64,000 bases of DNA from Pelodera strongyloides (GCA_036852015.1 JAANDG010000626.1:19317-83316), one strand, 5' to 3'; positions 34,831 to 46,690 are shown, counted from the stretch's first letter. Made by a program: numbers and translations. The notes: generated by a model from the letters alone, not told the origin.

Positions 34831-35204
34831 GAATCTCCTGCAACACTTTTTGAGGAAAATCCTCTTTCTTAGTCAGACTTGAACTTGAAGCCAGGCAATT
34901 ATACAATTAGATATCGTACGTCGTCGAGACGAGACCACCGGCATTGGAAATTAGAAGTTATTAAGAAAAAAAATTTCTTTTCAGTATTGCTTGAGCTGGA
35001 GCTGGAGCCTCTACCTATCATATACCCATGTATTTCTCCCTATATCACATTTTTGTTGTTGTTGACTAAATGTAAATCAACTATTTATTTTAGATTTAGA
35101 TTATTCTTTTGTTTTTCTTTTGGGGTAAATATCAACATAAGCATCTCGTCTTTTCGTATTGTCTACTTTTCGTGTAATTTCGTCGTTTCTTGGTGCTGCG
35201 CTCT

Positions 35205-35601
35205 TTAAAGGGACAGGCCCATCAAAGTAAACCTATATTTACGGTACGTCCATAGTGATTATCAAGCATTTTTATTACAATATATACAAACTAAATTTCA
35301 CATTTATTTGCCATTGAAAACTTTTTTCCGATGCGCTCTGCTCAAATGTATACCGTAGAGCCGCAAATATCCTTGTCGTCAATGCAAATTTATCGTGAAA
35401 TTATAATGCGATTAAAATTTGCATATATAGCTTTGAAATCTGCAGTTTTATGGTATACATTTGAGCAGGGCGCATTGGAAAAAAGTTGTCTAGGGCGAAT
35501 AATGGTGAAATTTAGTTTGTATATATTGTAATAAAAATGCTTGATAGTCATTATGAACGTATCGTAAATATAGGTTTATTTTGATGGGCCTGTCCCTTTA
35601 A
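35205..35601. mobile_element. Long foldback element, TTAAAGGGACAGGCCCATC family
   Basis: A 397-bp near-perfect palindrome. Ends TTAAAGGGACAGGCCCATC and GATGGGCCTGTCCCTTTAA, arms of about 170 bp. The inner parts still pair, for example TTATTACAATATATACAAAC with TTTGTATATATTGTAATAA, and ATGCAAATTTATC with GATTAAAATTTGCATAT. The high arm identity suggests recent activity. No coding content. Confidence 0.92.
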
Positions 35602-36455
35602 TGAGAATCTAATAAATAATTAAACATTTATGTCGTAGTATTGAATAATATGCATAAATTCTTATTTCTTATATTATATATATGTATTGACCTTATTTAA
35701 GAAAGAAACCTTGAAGGTTGAAGTCTTATCTCTAACAGAAGCCCCTTTTGTGTATACATCATATATCTTGTCCCAGCTCCAATTGCTTCACTATCATACC
35801 TCATTTAGTTCACACGTATCCTTCTCAGCTATGGTTTGTGAACTATGAGCATGAATTATTTTTTCAACAAGTTATTTTTTTTTTGTCTTTATTTATATAG
35901 ACACCGGAAGTTCGTATTGTATTTCGTTGTTTGATTAAATACATTTTTTGCTTGTTCTATCAAGAATGAAGAGATCACTTATAGTGCAAATTTTGACGGA
36001 GAAACGGCACTCGGCCAGAACATCGATACAGTATTTTGTCCGTTCAGTTTTGTGAAACTGACAAGGATTTTCAGGTATCATTTTTATTGTATAAGTGTTA
36101 TTTTATGTTTATTATTAATTTATTATTGTATAGTATGCTCTAACTGGGTAAAATCTGGATTTTCACGTAACGTTGTATACGGAAGGTCTCCACCTCAATC
36201 TTGTTATGTAAAGGAGAAGAGTTTAGATGTTTGTCACCGAATCCGCAACGAAATCCATAATACGTTTCAAGGATTTGGTATAAGCAGTTGAAATTTTCGC
36301 AACTCCAAATAAGTAAAATCAGGCTCATTGTCAGTACCTTAAATTTTAAATATAGGCACTACCTTTCAAACGTGTCATATAAGTATAATGCCCATTTTTG
36401 AAGGCTTTGAACGAAGTATAGCCTGCGCAGTATTGGAAAGTCGCCTCAGGCGGCG

Positions 36456-36487
36456 ATAGCCGATAGCCGGCCGGTATTTCGCTTTAA
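36456..36487. mobile_element. Solo right arm of the AGCGAAAT family
   Basis: AGCCGGCCGGTATTTCGCTTTAA without a left arm nearby. It is joined to a GTCGCCTCAGGCGGCGATAG piece that also occurs with the 6195-type repeats. Confidence 0.65.
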
Positions 36488-36628
36488 GAATTTTTAGTTT
36501 AATAAGCATACATTCTTGCAGTTAACTGCACAACTCGAATGTACTGACATATGTGCCTACGGCGGAGGCGCCGCTTTCCTTCATCCAGACACACTCTACA
36601 CAACAGGTACTGTACTTTTTATAGGCTT

Positions 36629-36690
36629 GGATTTAGGCCTAGGCTTGGGCTTAGGCTGAGGCCATATTTCGTGGTTCCTGTAAGCCTGAG
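36629..36690. repeat. Degenerate TTAGGC-type run
   Basis: GGATTTAGGCCTAGGCTTGG and following TTAGGC variants, opposite in orientation to the perfect run at 33941. Confidence 0.55.
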
Positions 36691-36860
36691 CCTAGGTACA
36701 TTCTTTTACTATTTACTTTTTTTTTTAAATTGGGTGTTGAAACTTTTGTGGAGAACTATCACGGCACGAATCAGAAGTGAGCTGAGCTATCTTGGTCACT
36801 TGGACTTTCATTGTTCCTTCGTTACAGAGTACTCTTAGTGTCACTTCCTGTTGGTCGGAG

Positions 36861-37034
36861 TTAAAGCGAAACACCGACCGATTTTTGAAAAGAATCGTGG
36901 ACAGCTGCTTACTTATGCATTTATGCTAATTTGCTCGAATTTGGTTCGATTTTTTATTCTAATTTATGTTCATTTGCATAAGTGCATAATAATGTTGGTG
37001 TAGACGATGCGTTTCAAAAACCGGCCGGTATATC
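36861..37034. mobile_element. Palindromic AGCGAAAC-family element
   Basis: Left arm TTAAAGCGAAACACCGACCG, right arm AACCGGCCGGTATATCAG with a lost terminal TTAA. Interior GTTCATTTGCATAAG. Confidence 0.8.
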
Positions 37035-37376
37035 AGTATTATAATGTTCAATCTACCATTGTTTATTCAGTAAAATCCTTCAAAATATTTATTGAAACAC
37101 AGAAATATTTTCAAATGTTCAAGTTAGGCCCAGAGTGCCAAGCACTTCGAAGAAAACATCTAGTCCAGTTCATAATTGTCATTGCCCAGAAAATATTCAA
37201 AACATTCCGATATGGTAGATGGCTTCTCCCCATTGCCCCTTGTTTCATTGCCAGGCGATCATTGTGCTTCTCTATTCCATGTATTGACCACGGAGATTCT
37301 TCCTTCACTAATTAGTGTATGTGACTCGCCCCTTGGCCAGTGTCGAATAGCAAGGAGGTGTTATAAGGAATGATGA

Positions 37377-37490
37377 TAGAGAGAGAGAGAGAGAGAGATG
37401 GAGAGAGGAAGGGAGAGAGAGACAGAGAGAGAAAGAGAGAGAGCGGTAGCCAGAGAGAGAGAGGGAGAGAAAGATAGAGAGAGAGGGCAA
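37377..37490. repeat. GA microsatellite, 110 bp
   Basis: Interrupted GA repeats; one of the longest such tracts in the window. Confidence 0.88.
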
Positions 37491-37607
37491 TTGAGGTCTT
37501 CAGATTTTCTCCCCTTGCATTCTCAAAACATGTACAACAAATTATTAGTATCCAGTGGCTTTTTGCTTTAGAAAGGTCTTCAGCTATATGCAGTACGTTA
37601 ATTTTCA

Positions 37608-37766
37608 TTAAAGCGGTACGGTACGTGATTTTTGAAGCGTATGCTGGAAACACGTGTTCCCATGTATTCTAGTGAGTACAATTCTGTGCGGTTCGCGCAC
37701 AGGTGGGTACCGAAACATGCATATACTGTAGCACACGTTGCAAAACAATGTGTCATATCGCTTTAA
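37608..37766. mobile_element. Palindromic AGCGGTA-family element
   Basis: Left TTAAAGCGGTACGGTACGTG, right AATGTGTCATATCGCTTTAA. It shares its right-hand TTAA with the next foldback element. Confidence 0.78.
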
Positions 37767-38180
37767 AGGAGGAGGCTCACGAGAGTTAAGTGCTCAATTA
37801 CTATCCTTTTATCAAAAGATGATGGTGTTAGCTTCCAATAAACATGCTTTATGAAGCACATTCTTTAAATTGAAAGGAATAAATCAATATAAAGCTTTGA
37901 TTTCTATCAAAATTCTTTATCGTATTCGTATTAGACTGCTGATTTCAATGGTGGGCATGCAAATTTGTATTTGATTGGAAAATCAATTGTAAATTTGCAT
38001 TAGCTTCGAAATCTGCGTAGCATACGATAGATTATTTTATTTGACTTCAAGTTCTTTAGATTAATTAATTGCTTCAAACTAACGTGCTGAGCCTTATAAC
38101 GTTTGTTTTTTGGAAGATCGAACCATCATCCTTCGATACAAGGAAAGCAATAGAGGGTGTACTTTTAGTGAGCCTTATTG
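37763..38180. mobile_element. Decayed long foldback, TTAAAGGAGGAGGCTCACG family
   Basis: The left end TTAAAGGAGGAGGCTCACGAG resembles 7683. Inner arms pair imperfectly (GATGATGGTGTTAGCTTCC against GGAAGATCGAACCATCATC). The right end is only approximate (TAGTGAGCCTTATT). The middle carries GGCATGCAAATTTG and AAATTTGCATTAG. Confidence 0.65.
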
Positions 38181-39430
38181 CGTGAATATGTCATTCCTAT
38201 AACTATATTCGCATTTCATCCACTAATCATTGTAGTGATCAGTTAAACTTCAGAAATGCAAAAAAATGGTAAAACAAATATGAAATCCATGAAAGCGTTG
38301 TTTGACCACTCCACAAATAGACTGTTATTTGAAGCAGAACACGAAATAATTCTATTTTTTTCCCTCAAAACTCATTTGACAGACCGTGACATTAATGAAA
38401 TAAAGCTGGGAGCTTTTGCTCTTTTTTGCTTATTTATATTTTATTATTATTGGAAGTCCGTTTCATAATCATAGTGGTCATCCTTTTTTGAGCAGAGCTA
38501 TACAAATACAGATACTTGGAAGATGCTAATGTGTAACATGCTAATGTGTGCATCATATGCTAATTGCTTATATGTTACTGCCTAATTTGAATATAACGAA
38601 ACATGCCATTCTAATTTTGGCTTCTTTAACATTTAGAAAATTTGCATAATTTTAATGCTAAATTTTGCATTATCTTCTTCAATTGTATAGTTCAAGCTTT
38701 CTGTGCTTTTCACCTAAAAAAAAACATTTTTCGTGCAAAATAAATTGAAAATAGTGCTCGCTTTTATGAATCTAATAACATGTCAACTGGTTATTGCAAA
38801 ACACCGAATAAATTAGCATATCTATATCTATTGTCCAAAACGATTTTTTTTATGAATTCACGGGCCTTTTCTTGTTTGTATCGAAGTAATGGGTTTTCCA
38901 TGTTCGCGAATCGTACATGCGAAAATATCAAATGTCCGTCCATGTTCAATTTTACATACATGTCAACTGCCTACAGTAAGCCATGCGAATAACGCTTTTG
39001 ACATGGTCCTGAAGCGAAAGCGCATCAGACGCGTGCTATTTGAATGCTATTTGAAATGGACCTGTGCTATTTGAATGCTATTTGAAATCGACCCGTGCTA
39101 CTTCATATAGTTCCGTATGAAATAGATCCGTAATAGCTTCAAAATGGCGGATGGACAGGAATTTATCATTTTCGCAAGTGCGAATCGCATACATAGAAAC
39201 CCCACAAAGCGCTTGAATGTTCACTTTTGTTTATTTTCAGAATAGACCATATTAGAACAAATTGCGTGGCATTTCTAATGGTTGTTTTCAGTGTCAAAGT
39301 TAATTGCTTCTAGTTCTTCTTTAGCTTCTTCTGCTCATACTTTCATTTCATTTTGTTTTTTTATTACTGCCTACTGTTGGAACATTTTTAAACCATTCTA
39401 TAATTTTTGACTGTGATCGAAAAATTGGGG

Positions 39431-39537
39431 TATTGGACGAGCGGGAATCGAACTCATTTGTCGACATTTTTGCGCCATAGGCGCGCCGCGCAGCCGCGGA
39501 GTTTCCCCAGTGTGCGTTAACCACTACGCTACCGCCA
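39431..39537 (-). pseudogene. tRNA-like sequence (degenerate)
   Basis: On the minus strand, GGTAGCGTAGTGGTTAACGC matches a tRNA A box and GAGTTCGATTCCCGC a B box. The spacing is much longer than in a tRNA, the T-stem pairs poorly, and no acceptor stem forms. It is probably a tRNA-derived pseudogene or SINE fragment. The insert between the boxes contains CGCGGCTGCGCGGCGCGCC. Confidence 0.5.
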
Positions 39538-39910
39538 TAGGCCATACACCCACCAAATGTTTGGCTCAGGGCCTCAGGGCTGCCATAAAGTCCCTTGTAT
39601 TATTTGCATTCACTTTGGCACATTTTATAATTATTAGCTATCATAATTGTGGATGATTATTGTTTCGAAACCCACAGACACTGGCAATTAGATCTTGTTT
39701 GTTCTAATGAGCATGTGTTGAAAAAGTATGGGTACCCATGATTCAGTGAGCTATATGTATAAAAGAGAAATTCTAAAATATTTTATCACATAGTCTGATG
39801 CAGATGAATGAAACATCGGATAGAGAAATATTTTTTCTAATAACTTTATTTTGTGTTTTCATACCGCTGCTAGAGGTGATATGCTCTTTAGTAGAGTATA
39901 ATGAAATTCT

Positions 39911-40063
39911 AAGGCAGTATAACGGCCGCTTTTTGAAACGTATGATGAACAATGTATTTATGCTGAGCGAACTCGATTTTTCATTCTCATCACACTCATT
40001 TGCATATGCTTGGGAATGCAGTCATCCAAAATGTATTTGAAAAATCTGCTGTTGACCGCTTTA
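39911..40063. mobile_element. Palindromic ATAACGGCC-family element
   Basis: Left AAGGCAGTATAACGGCCGC, right GAAAAATCTGCTGTTGACCGCTTTA. Degraded ends. Interior CTCATTTGCATATGC. Confidence 0.65.
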
Positions 40064-40431
40064 CAATCAACACCCCAAAACTACCCTACTACCCATGTTT
40101 ACATTATTTTAATAACAAAAAGTATCAATACTTAGTATAATTCTAGGTTCGGTACATATTCAATGTCTTGGCTCTTGCATGCATGTAGTACTCAAACAAT
40201 GGATGCACTAAAATTGTTATTAACTTTGCATGTTAGCCTAGTGGGGATTTATATGGTTTTATATTTACTCCAAAAATCCTCACTGGACTACTATATTTGC
40301 TCACGTCCTCCCACTTATTACTTTTCATTTTTGGTCCTTGAGTTATAGATGAATCTTCTTTTATATTGAGACGACGAAAGATGAATTTATATTTGAAAGC
40401 TCATGAAATTTAGAATATTTCCAAGAAGTTC

Positions 40432-40581
40432 AAGATGTACGGCACGTGGTTTTGAAGCACAAGATGCTCAACTGCGTTCCTTTCTCTTTAAGCACAGAAT
40501 GGAACATAATTCCATAAAATACACGAGAATGAGAATGCAACTGACCAGCTTAGTTTCAAAACCACGTGCCATGCAGCTTTA
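40432..40581. mobile_element. Palindromic GGCACGTGGTTTTGAA element
   Basis: GTACGGCACGTGGTTTTGAA on the left and TTTCAAAACCACGTGCCATG on the right form 18-bp arms. Termini are diverged from TTAAAGC. Each arm contains the E-box CACGTG. Confidence 0.72.
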
Positions 40582-41762
40582 TATCCTATTTGTCGATAAG
40601 AAGCTAATAAGTCGACGATTTCTACTAATCCATTAAACCAAATTGTTCCATAATTTCATGAAATCACCTAAGTGGTCGTTAGGTTCTTTTTGCTTCGCAA
40701 CTATTTAACATTAGTAGAAATCAATCATTTCTACAAACCAATTAAAGATAATGTGCTAATTCAAGAAATCACAGTTATGTGTTTTATGTGAGCTGATTTC
40801 AATGTCGTTAGTTGACACACTTAAACTCAATACTGTTACGTGATGTAAGTATAATACATATTACCTTTCTGAAAAGTTATACAATTAACTCGTATTTCCT
40901 GTTAAGCAAAACCCTTACCTTTTACACTCTATTCAATTGTATTTCGTATTTTCACAAAACGAATGATGTGATTTCTTTGGCTCGCTTGATCTTCATCGTT
41001 TTCCAGTTTTATCAGGAGTGATCCGAAGAAACTACTGTAAACATTATTGATTTTCTGCCTACCGCACTACCCGAATATTGATTGATGTTGCCGCGAATGT
41101 TTCGCCCAACCGCCCACAGTACATCGTGTGCGCATAGAAGGAGGAAGGCGTCGAGCTGTGGAAGGCCATGCTGTCAGATGACAACGCCTATTAATAGGTA
41201 GGAGTGCATGTTTATTACAACATTAATATTAAATGTACTACTCGCACTTGGATGCAGAAGTTTGATGGTACGCGGCAATGTCCAAATGATAACCCACAAT
41301 TTTCCAGCATCTAACTTTGTTTTGCGAGACCCTGAGCTCATATTCACCATTCAATTCCCTATGGGGAATTCACCGTCTTTTTCTCTGTGTGTCTCACTTT
41401 AGAATGCTGTTTTCTGTCCCCAGGGACTATTTCCCCGCGGGAATCCGAGTGGTGAATATGGCTTCTGGTGATGATAGGACGAAGTTGCCACGCGTTTTTC
41501 TGACGCGTGATCTTGAATTTTTCGCGTTTTCCCCATACGAATTAACTCGCATCCGACAACTGAATTAGGCCGATTTTTGAGCACGCGGGCAGACCTTCCT
41601 TTGATTGCGAGTTAGGCTCAATGCTCTAGGGATATACGGTATAATGGTGTGCAGTTAAAGTTGCCACATTAGCATATTCCTTCTTTCGGCCTAACAATAA
41701 GTTCTAGCGTGGCAGGAAGGACAAGCCTAGCCCACAAGTAGATGTAGAGAAGATTGCTATCG

Positions 41763-41911
41763 TTAAAGGGAGAGGCTCACGAGAAAAAAAGTTTTCCCCA
41801 TTTTATTTGTGCAGAATGTCCGGAATTTCAGAAATATGACTGTGAAAATCGCATTGTTTGAAGTCTAGAACTCGTAGAGTTATTCTCCGGCAAGCGGTTC
41901 GGCCAGGTACC
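41763..41911. mobile_element. Solo left arm of the TTAAAGGGAGAGGCTCA family
   Basis: Colinear with 7683-7833, including TTTCAGAAATATGACTGTGA and GGCCAGGTACCGTAG, but no matching right arm follows. Confidence 0.75.
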
Positions 41912-42059
41912 GTAGTCCGACATAACAATTTTCAGCCGGTTTTACTTGCCAAAAACCCGACTGTCCAATATCCAAGTAATTTAAATGCGAACACTTGCAA
42001 CAATTGCTCGTATAAATTTGTTTTGGTTTCATTGTATGTAGAAGCTGAAGAACGTTGTT

Positions 42060-42158
42060 GAGGAGAGAGAGAGATAGAGAGAAGGGAGAGATAGAGAGAA
42101 GGGAGAGAGAGAAGGGAGAGAGAGAAGGGAGAGAGAGAGAGAGTGAGCGAGAGAGAGA
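42060..42158. repeat. GA/GGGA microsatellite
   Basis: About 100 bp of GAGAGA and GAAGGGAGAGA repeats immediately upstream of the GC-rich RGS 5' region. Confidence 0.88.
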
Positions 42159-42417
42159 CAGCTGTAGTGGAAACGAACGAGGGCACTTCGTTTTGATTTC
42201 AAAAAAGCTTCTTCTCTCTTCGTCTCTGTTTCTCTCGATTTCTCTGGTCTGTTCAACGAAACCAAACACTTCGTGTGAGTGTACACATCAAGCAGAGGTT
42301 CTAGAGAGAGAAAAGAGCTTAAAGATAAGTGTGACGAAGAGAGGTTCCAGACCGCAGAGCCGATGAGAGAGTATCGGAATCCGATAGAAGCGAGACGCTC
42401 GAGGACACATAACTATT

Positions 42418-43143
42418 ATGCTTGTCGTCGTTGTGCTCCTCGTCGTTGCCGGCGTGCGCGCGATCTGAGGCGAGAGTGCCAGAGAAAGGGCCATGGTGAG
42501 GCACGGGAACGAGGCAGAGACGCAGGGTGGTGCCGTGCGTGTGCGGTTGAGGAGGCCCTGTGCCAAGCCGAGAGCAATCTCGTCGTCTCCAGCCTTCCGG
42601 TATTCGCAGCGTCATCGCCGAGACTACAAAGTGCAATTCGCTGTGACAAACTACAAACTACAAACTATCCTGTTGGCACCTTGCCAGCCTGTATTCATAC
42701 TGTGTCCCGACACCGATAATTAAGCCACCTGTGGCAGCGGCGCTTGGCTAGGCAGCAGAAGCAGAGCGGGGCAGCCAATCGTGCGCTGCTCGTTCGGCCG
42801 CCACTCTGACCCACTCGGACCCGAACAGTGCGGATCTGTCGGCTTGTGCTGCGGACGGCGCACCGCCGACGCCGATCACCACGCGGCAACTGCTGAAGAC
42901 GCGGCGCTCTAGCAAAGAAGCCGCAGCGGCAAGCAGCAAGAAGACCGCAGCTATAGGAAACAAGAGCAGCACCACACAATCTGCTACACCATCACAGCAA
43001 AGAGCATCGGTTGCATCGTCACGGCAACAGAACCAGGAAGAGGAGGTCGACGACGAGGACAACCTCGTCAAGAGGAACGGACTGTGCACCAAGATGTTGC
43101 TCAAGTTGCTGCCGTGCAGCTGTCCGAATCAGGCGCATCAGAG
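42418..43143 (+). CDS. RGS gene, alternative first exon 1a (5' limit uncertain)
   Basis: A GC-rich segment ending at a CAGAG|GTTGGT donor at 43143. The 3' part is open from just after a TAG near 42751 and encodes a Ser/Ala/Gln-rich stretch, an acidic patch (EEEVDDEDNL), then MLLKLLPCSCPNQAHQ from ATG 43094. It ends in phase 2, exactly as needed for the common exon at 52114. The simplest start is ATG 43094, giving a short hydrophobic N-terminus with two cysteines that could be palmitoylated, as in RZ-type RGS proteins. A separate 76-codon frame from ATG 42493 and a tiny one near 42420 look like upstream ORFs. A longer protein through an unseen acceptor is also possible. Confidence 0.5.
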
Positions 43144-43172
43144 GTTGGTTATTAGAATTTGTTCGCGTAAAT

Positions 43173-43285
43173 GGGAAACCAAAAACCCCGATATGGCCCC
43201 GATCAAGTCCTCAAAAAATCCGGCCTTGCTCGGGGCCATATCGGGGTTTTCTGGAAAATAATCGGGGCCATATCGGGGTTTCCAC
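43173..43285. repeat. Three-armed CCCCGATATGGCCCCGAT inverted repeat
   Basis: AAACCCCGATATGGCCCCGA-type arm, then an inverted copy TCGGGGCCATATCGGGGTTT, then a second inverted copy. It forms a strong hairpin 30 bp downstream of the exon 1a donor. Seen directly. Confidence 0.88.
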
Positions 43286-43637
43286 TTTCCTGTGTATGTT
43301 GTTTGTTATGCTCTGCACAGACGGTTCTACAAAAGAAGAAAGTGTTTAGCACAATAATTAACTGCTTTGTTCGACTAACTGACTCCAGGCTAAGTGAATG
43401 TTCTTTTTCAACTGACAAAAAGGTATATGTTTCACGAAACAGACAAACGTATTAATTTTCTCCAGTAAGTCTAGTAGACGGTCTGTGAAGTTTCTGTACA
43501 AGTGCTTATTTACACAATTATGTTCCTACAATATGATAGGCAAGGTAGAATTTATTGCTTTCGTTTCTATTTTTATGTATATACTAGTGCCTGGAAGGAC
43601 TTTTTCCTTAGAATTTCTCTCACTGCCTTTCTAAATC

Positions 43638-43682
43638 CCCCTCTCTCTCTCTCTCCCTCCCTCTCTCTCTCCCTCTCTCTCT
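43638..43682. repeat. CT microsatellite
   Basis: CTCTCTCCCT repeats within the first RGS intron. Confidence 0.88.
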
Positions 43683-44163
43683 AAAAAAATCGCGAGCTCA
43701 ACCTCAATTCTCTCCCCCAGTTGGCCATTAGTTCAAGTCGGGAAGCGAGCACGATTATGAGATCCACATGGTGATCCCGAGGTTTCTTTCTTAAAAATTT
43801 TCTCTTTATTCTAAAAATACACCGGGCTAATAAAAACCATCCTTTCTATAATTAATCGATTAAACTTCATAATTTCACGAAGAGGGGTTATTATGTACAA
43901 CCAGGCGGTGCATTTACCTATGCGCTCGGTTTACTAGATCTGTGATTTAAATACACAAGATTTTGTCAAGTATTCAGTCAAGAGAACACACAGTGCTACA
44001 CTTCCTTCAATTATTACTAGACTAGATAACCTGTCCTACTGTTTTACAATGTTGTATATGCTTATTTGTCCCATTCGGTGTCAGAAAAGCCGAGAAGCGC
44101 ACATGCTGCAGTGAAGTTGTACAACAGTACAACATTCGTTTCAAAACCATGTGCCATGCGATT

Positions 44164-44344
44164 TTAAAGCGAAATAACGGCCGGTTTTTGAAATGCATCG
44201 AGTAAATCATCATTCTTATGCAGCATATGCAAATGAACATAAATTAGCATAAAAAGTCGAGCTAAATTCGAGTAAATTAGCATAAATACGTGAGAATTCA
44301 GTTGTCCTGGATGCGTTTCAAAAACCGGCCGGTATTTCGCTTTA
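44164..44344. mobile_element. Palindromic AGCGAAAT-family element, near consensus
   Basis: Left TTTTAAAGCGAAATAACGGCC, right AACCGGCCGGTATTTCGCTTTA. Interior ATGCAAATGAACATAAATTA. It abuts a solo GTTTCAAAACCATGTGCCATG arm of another family at its left TTAA. Confidence 0.88.
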
Positions 44345-46065
44345 GCCCAAATTTCTCTCCCATTGGCCATTAGTTCAATATGACTGTTTCAGAATCATAT
44401 GACTTACCTTAATTTGTGTGCTTCTTTCCCTTGTGTTTCAGAAGCGCGCACACTCGCGAAATCCTAAATTTAAAATTTCAGTGAACAACCACAGTGTTTG
44501 AAAACCTCTAAATTCCACAAAAAAATTCAAATAAGTCACTTTATATTCCTTTTTCAATGGAAAAAAAATCAATCGTGATTCATTCGTAATATTAACATAT
44601 TATGTGGAAAAATTGTTGTGTCGCCTGCAATAAATGACGACTGAAGCGACCTATAAATAACTGTGATATAGGAATTGCAGGCGACCATATATTTGTACAA
44701 TATGAAACTTTGGCGGTGCGCGGCGAACTCGCCGAGGCTTCGCTAGACTCTCGCAAAGGTCTCGCGTGTTATTAATATCCCTCATTTTCTATAGAACTTT
44801 TTGCCACAGAAATTTGCTCGAGAACCTGGCGAGGATAGGGCGATATAGCCGCGCACTATGCTGCGTTATTCTGTATCGATTTTCACGTTTCGCCAGATTT
44901 TCGCCGCGCACTACCATTTTGCCAGATTTTCGCCGCGCACCACAAGTATTCCAAAGGGTTTCCTCTTTCTCCGTTCTACCTTTCTTGAATATTGGTCCGC
45001 GAAAACATAAAGCTAATTTGCTTCAAAATGTTAGGCATGGTTTTGATTAAATAATTTGGGGGATTATAATTACAGTATACTTTCCCTGGTACCCGTTAAT
45101 TATTTATTTTAATAATAATTATATTCACTTTATAATTTGTACATAATATCATGTTCGTGTATACTGTAACAGGAAGAAAGGAAAATTATTATTGTCCGTT
45201 CAACTGGAAGGGCTTGTGTTCGAAAATATTACATCCTTTTTTTTTAATTAAAATATCGTATGTTATTGAAATGATGATTATGACTACTATTATTCAATGT
45301 TTGAGATGAATAATACTTTAAAAAATAAAACTTCCTTCTCCTCATTTTAGTACATAGGTCATAGTATATGACCTATATTTTTATATCTATATTTTGTTAG
45401 GACGTAACGTAACCCCACCCTAACCCTAAACAAACCCCACACCTATTAAAATCATTGGTGTATATGTTACGGTTTCCATGGAAAGAGTTGTGCGAAATAT
45501 TTCGCTTTTGTAGTAAACCTGGAACTTAAATTTGGAAGTATTTTATGCATATTGGGAAACCATAATTTTCAAATTTTTCTGTATTTTTGTAGGTATTTTT
45601 TATGGGGAAGGCATGTAGTATGTATGACACTATACGACCATAAGCTGCAGACCATGGAATAGGCATTTTCCCCTTGAAATAAAGGAAATCCACCAGTATC
45701 TTACAAAGTATTGCTATATATGGCTTTGCAGAAAAGAAATGAAAATACTTGTAAATAATACCGGAAACTCGTCATTTTGCAATGTAATTTAAATAACAGG
45801 TGTTATATTTATTATTTACATGCTTACGTCAGCAAGGATTTTCCTTCCCGTATATTTACACTAGAGATTAAGATTGGAAAAATATTTGTCGAGTATGACC
45901 AGCGGCCTGTATACATATGAGTAGCGTTTATCGGTGTATGTATGCCAGTATGCCATGTTAGAAGAAATTTGCTTACGACAGGACTTCAAACCGTACTATT
46001 GTAAAAAATCACGAGGACGTCCTGCTACAGTAGCTGTTTTTTTAGCCTGAGTATTGTGTTATCAA

Positions 46066-46244
46066 TTAAAGCGAAACACCGGGCGGTTTTTGAAACACAT
46101 CGAGTCACCAGCAATATTATGCAGCCTATGCAAATAAACATAAATTAGAAAAAAAATGAGCTAAATTCGAGCAAATCAGCATAAATACGTAAGAATTCAG
46201 TGGTCCACGATGCGTTTCAGAAACCGGCCGGTATTTCGCTTTAA
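46066..46244. mobile_element. Palindromic AGCGAAAC-family element
   Basis: Left TTAAAGCGAAACACCGGGCG, right CCGGCCGGTATTTCGCTTTAA, 179 bp, intact TTAA at both ends. Confidence 0.9.
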
Positions 46245-46545
46245 CGAAAATCGCGTAAAATTATTGACAACTAATGCTGATACGTTATTGAAGAAGCTAT
46301 CGGACTTCCTTTCCTTGGTACACTCATAACAATTCTCTATTTTAAAGATGTTACGCTAACTCTGGAAGATATTGACTAGGCTTACCAAATCGTTTCTAAT
46401 GGCAAAATGTTCTAGATAGTAATGTCAATTCATATCGCATCATAGTTCTTTGTTTGAAAAGAACAGCAGCAGATAAAGTCAATAGTTTCACTTTTTAATA
46501 TTGATATTTTCTGTTTTGATCACTGTTTTATATCGACGTTATTCG

Positions 46546-46690
46546 TCTCTCTCTCTCTCTCTCTCTCTCTCTATGTCTACCCCTCTCTCTATGTTTACTC
46601 ATACTGTATTCCTCGCCCTATCTTTCTCTGTTTATTGTATTCCTCTCTCCCTATTCTCTCTCTCTCTCCGGCTTTCCTTCTCTCTTTACC
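46546..46690. repeat. CT microsatellite cluster
   Basis: A pure CT run (about 46546-46572) followed by looser CT-rich sequence to about 46690. Confidence 0.82.

Larger units (their letters stand above)
32933..42417. other. Intergenic region between receptor and RGS genes
   Basis: About 9.5 kb between the start codon of the minus-strand receptor gene and the plus-strand RGS locus. It must contain both promoters, but I could identify no specific site. It holds microsatellites, the telomere-type repeat, several foldback elements and a tRNA-like sequence. I could not join any open frame here to a splice-consistent neighbour. Confidence 0.5.

Noticed and set aside
37308..37490. Ser/Leu-rich or Glu/Arg-rich frames across GA/CT microsatellites here and at other such tracts
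   Set aside because: They are translations of dinucleotide repeats with no splice or homology support.
41411..41568. Open segment after a TCCCCAG acceptor-like site
   Set aside because: No donor with a matching downstream exon and no recognisable protein similarity.
42493..42723. 76-codon frame in the GC-rich RGS 5' region
   Set aside because: It ends at TAA with no compatible donor to the RGS exons; treated as an upstream ORF or chance frame.
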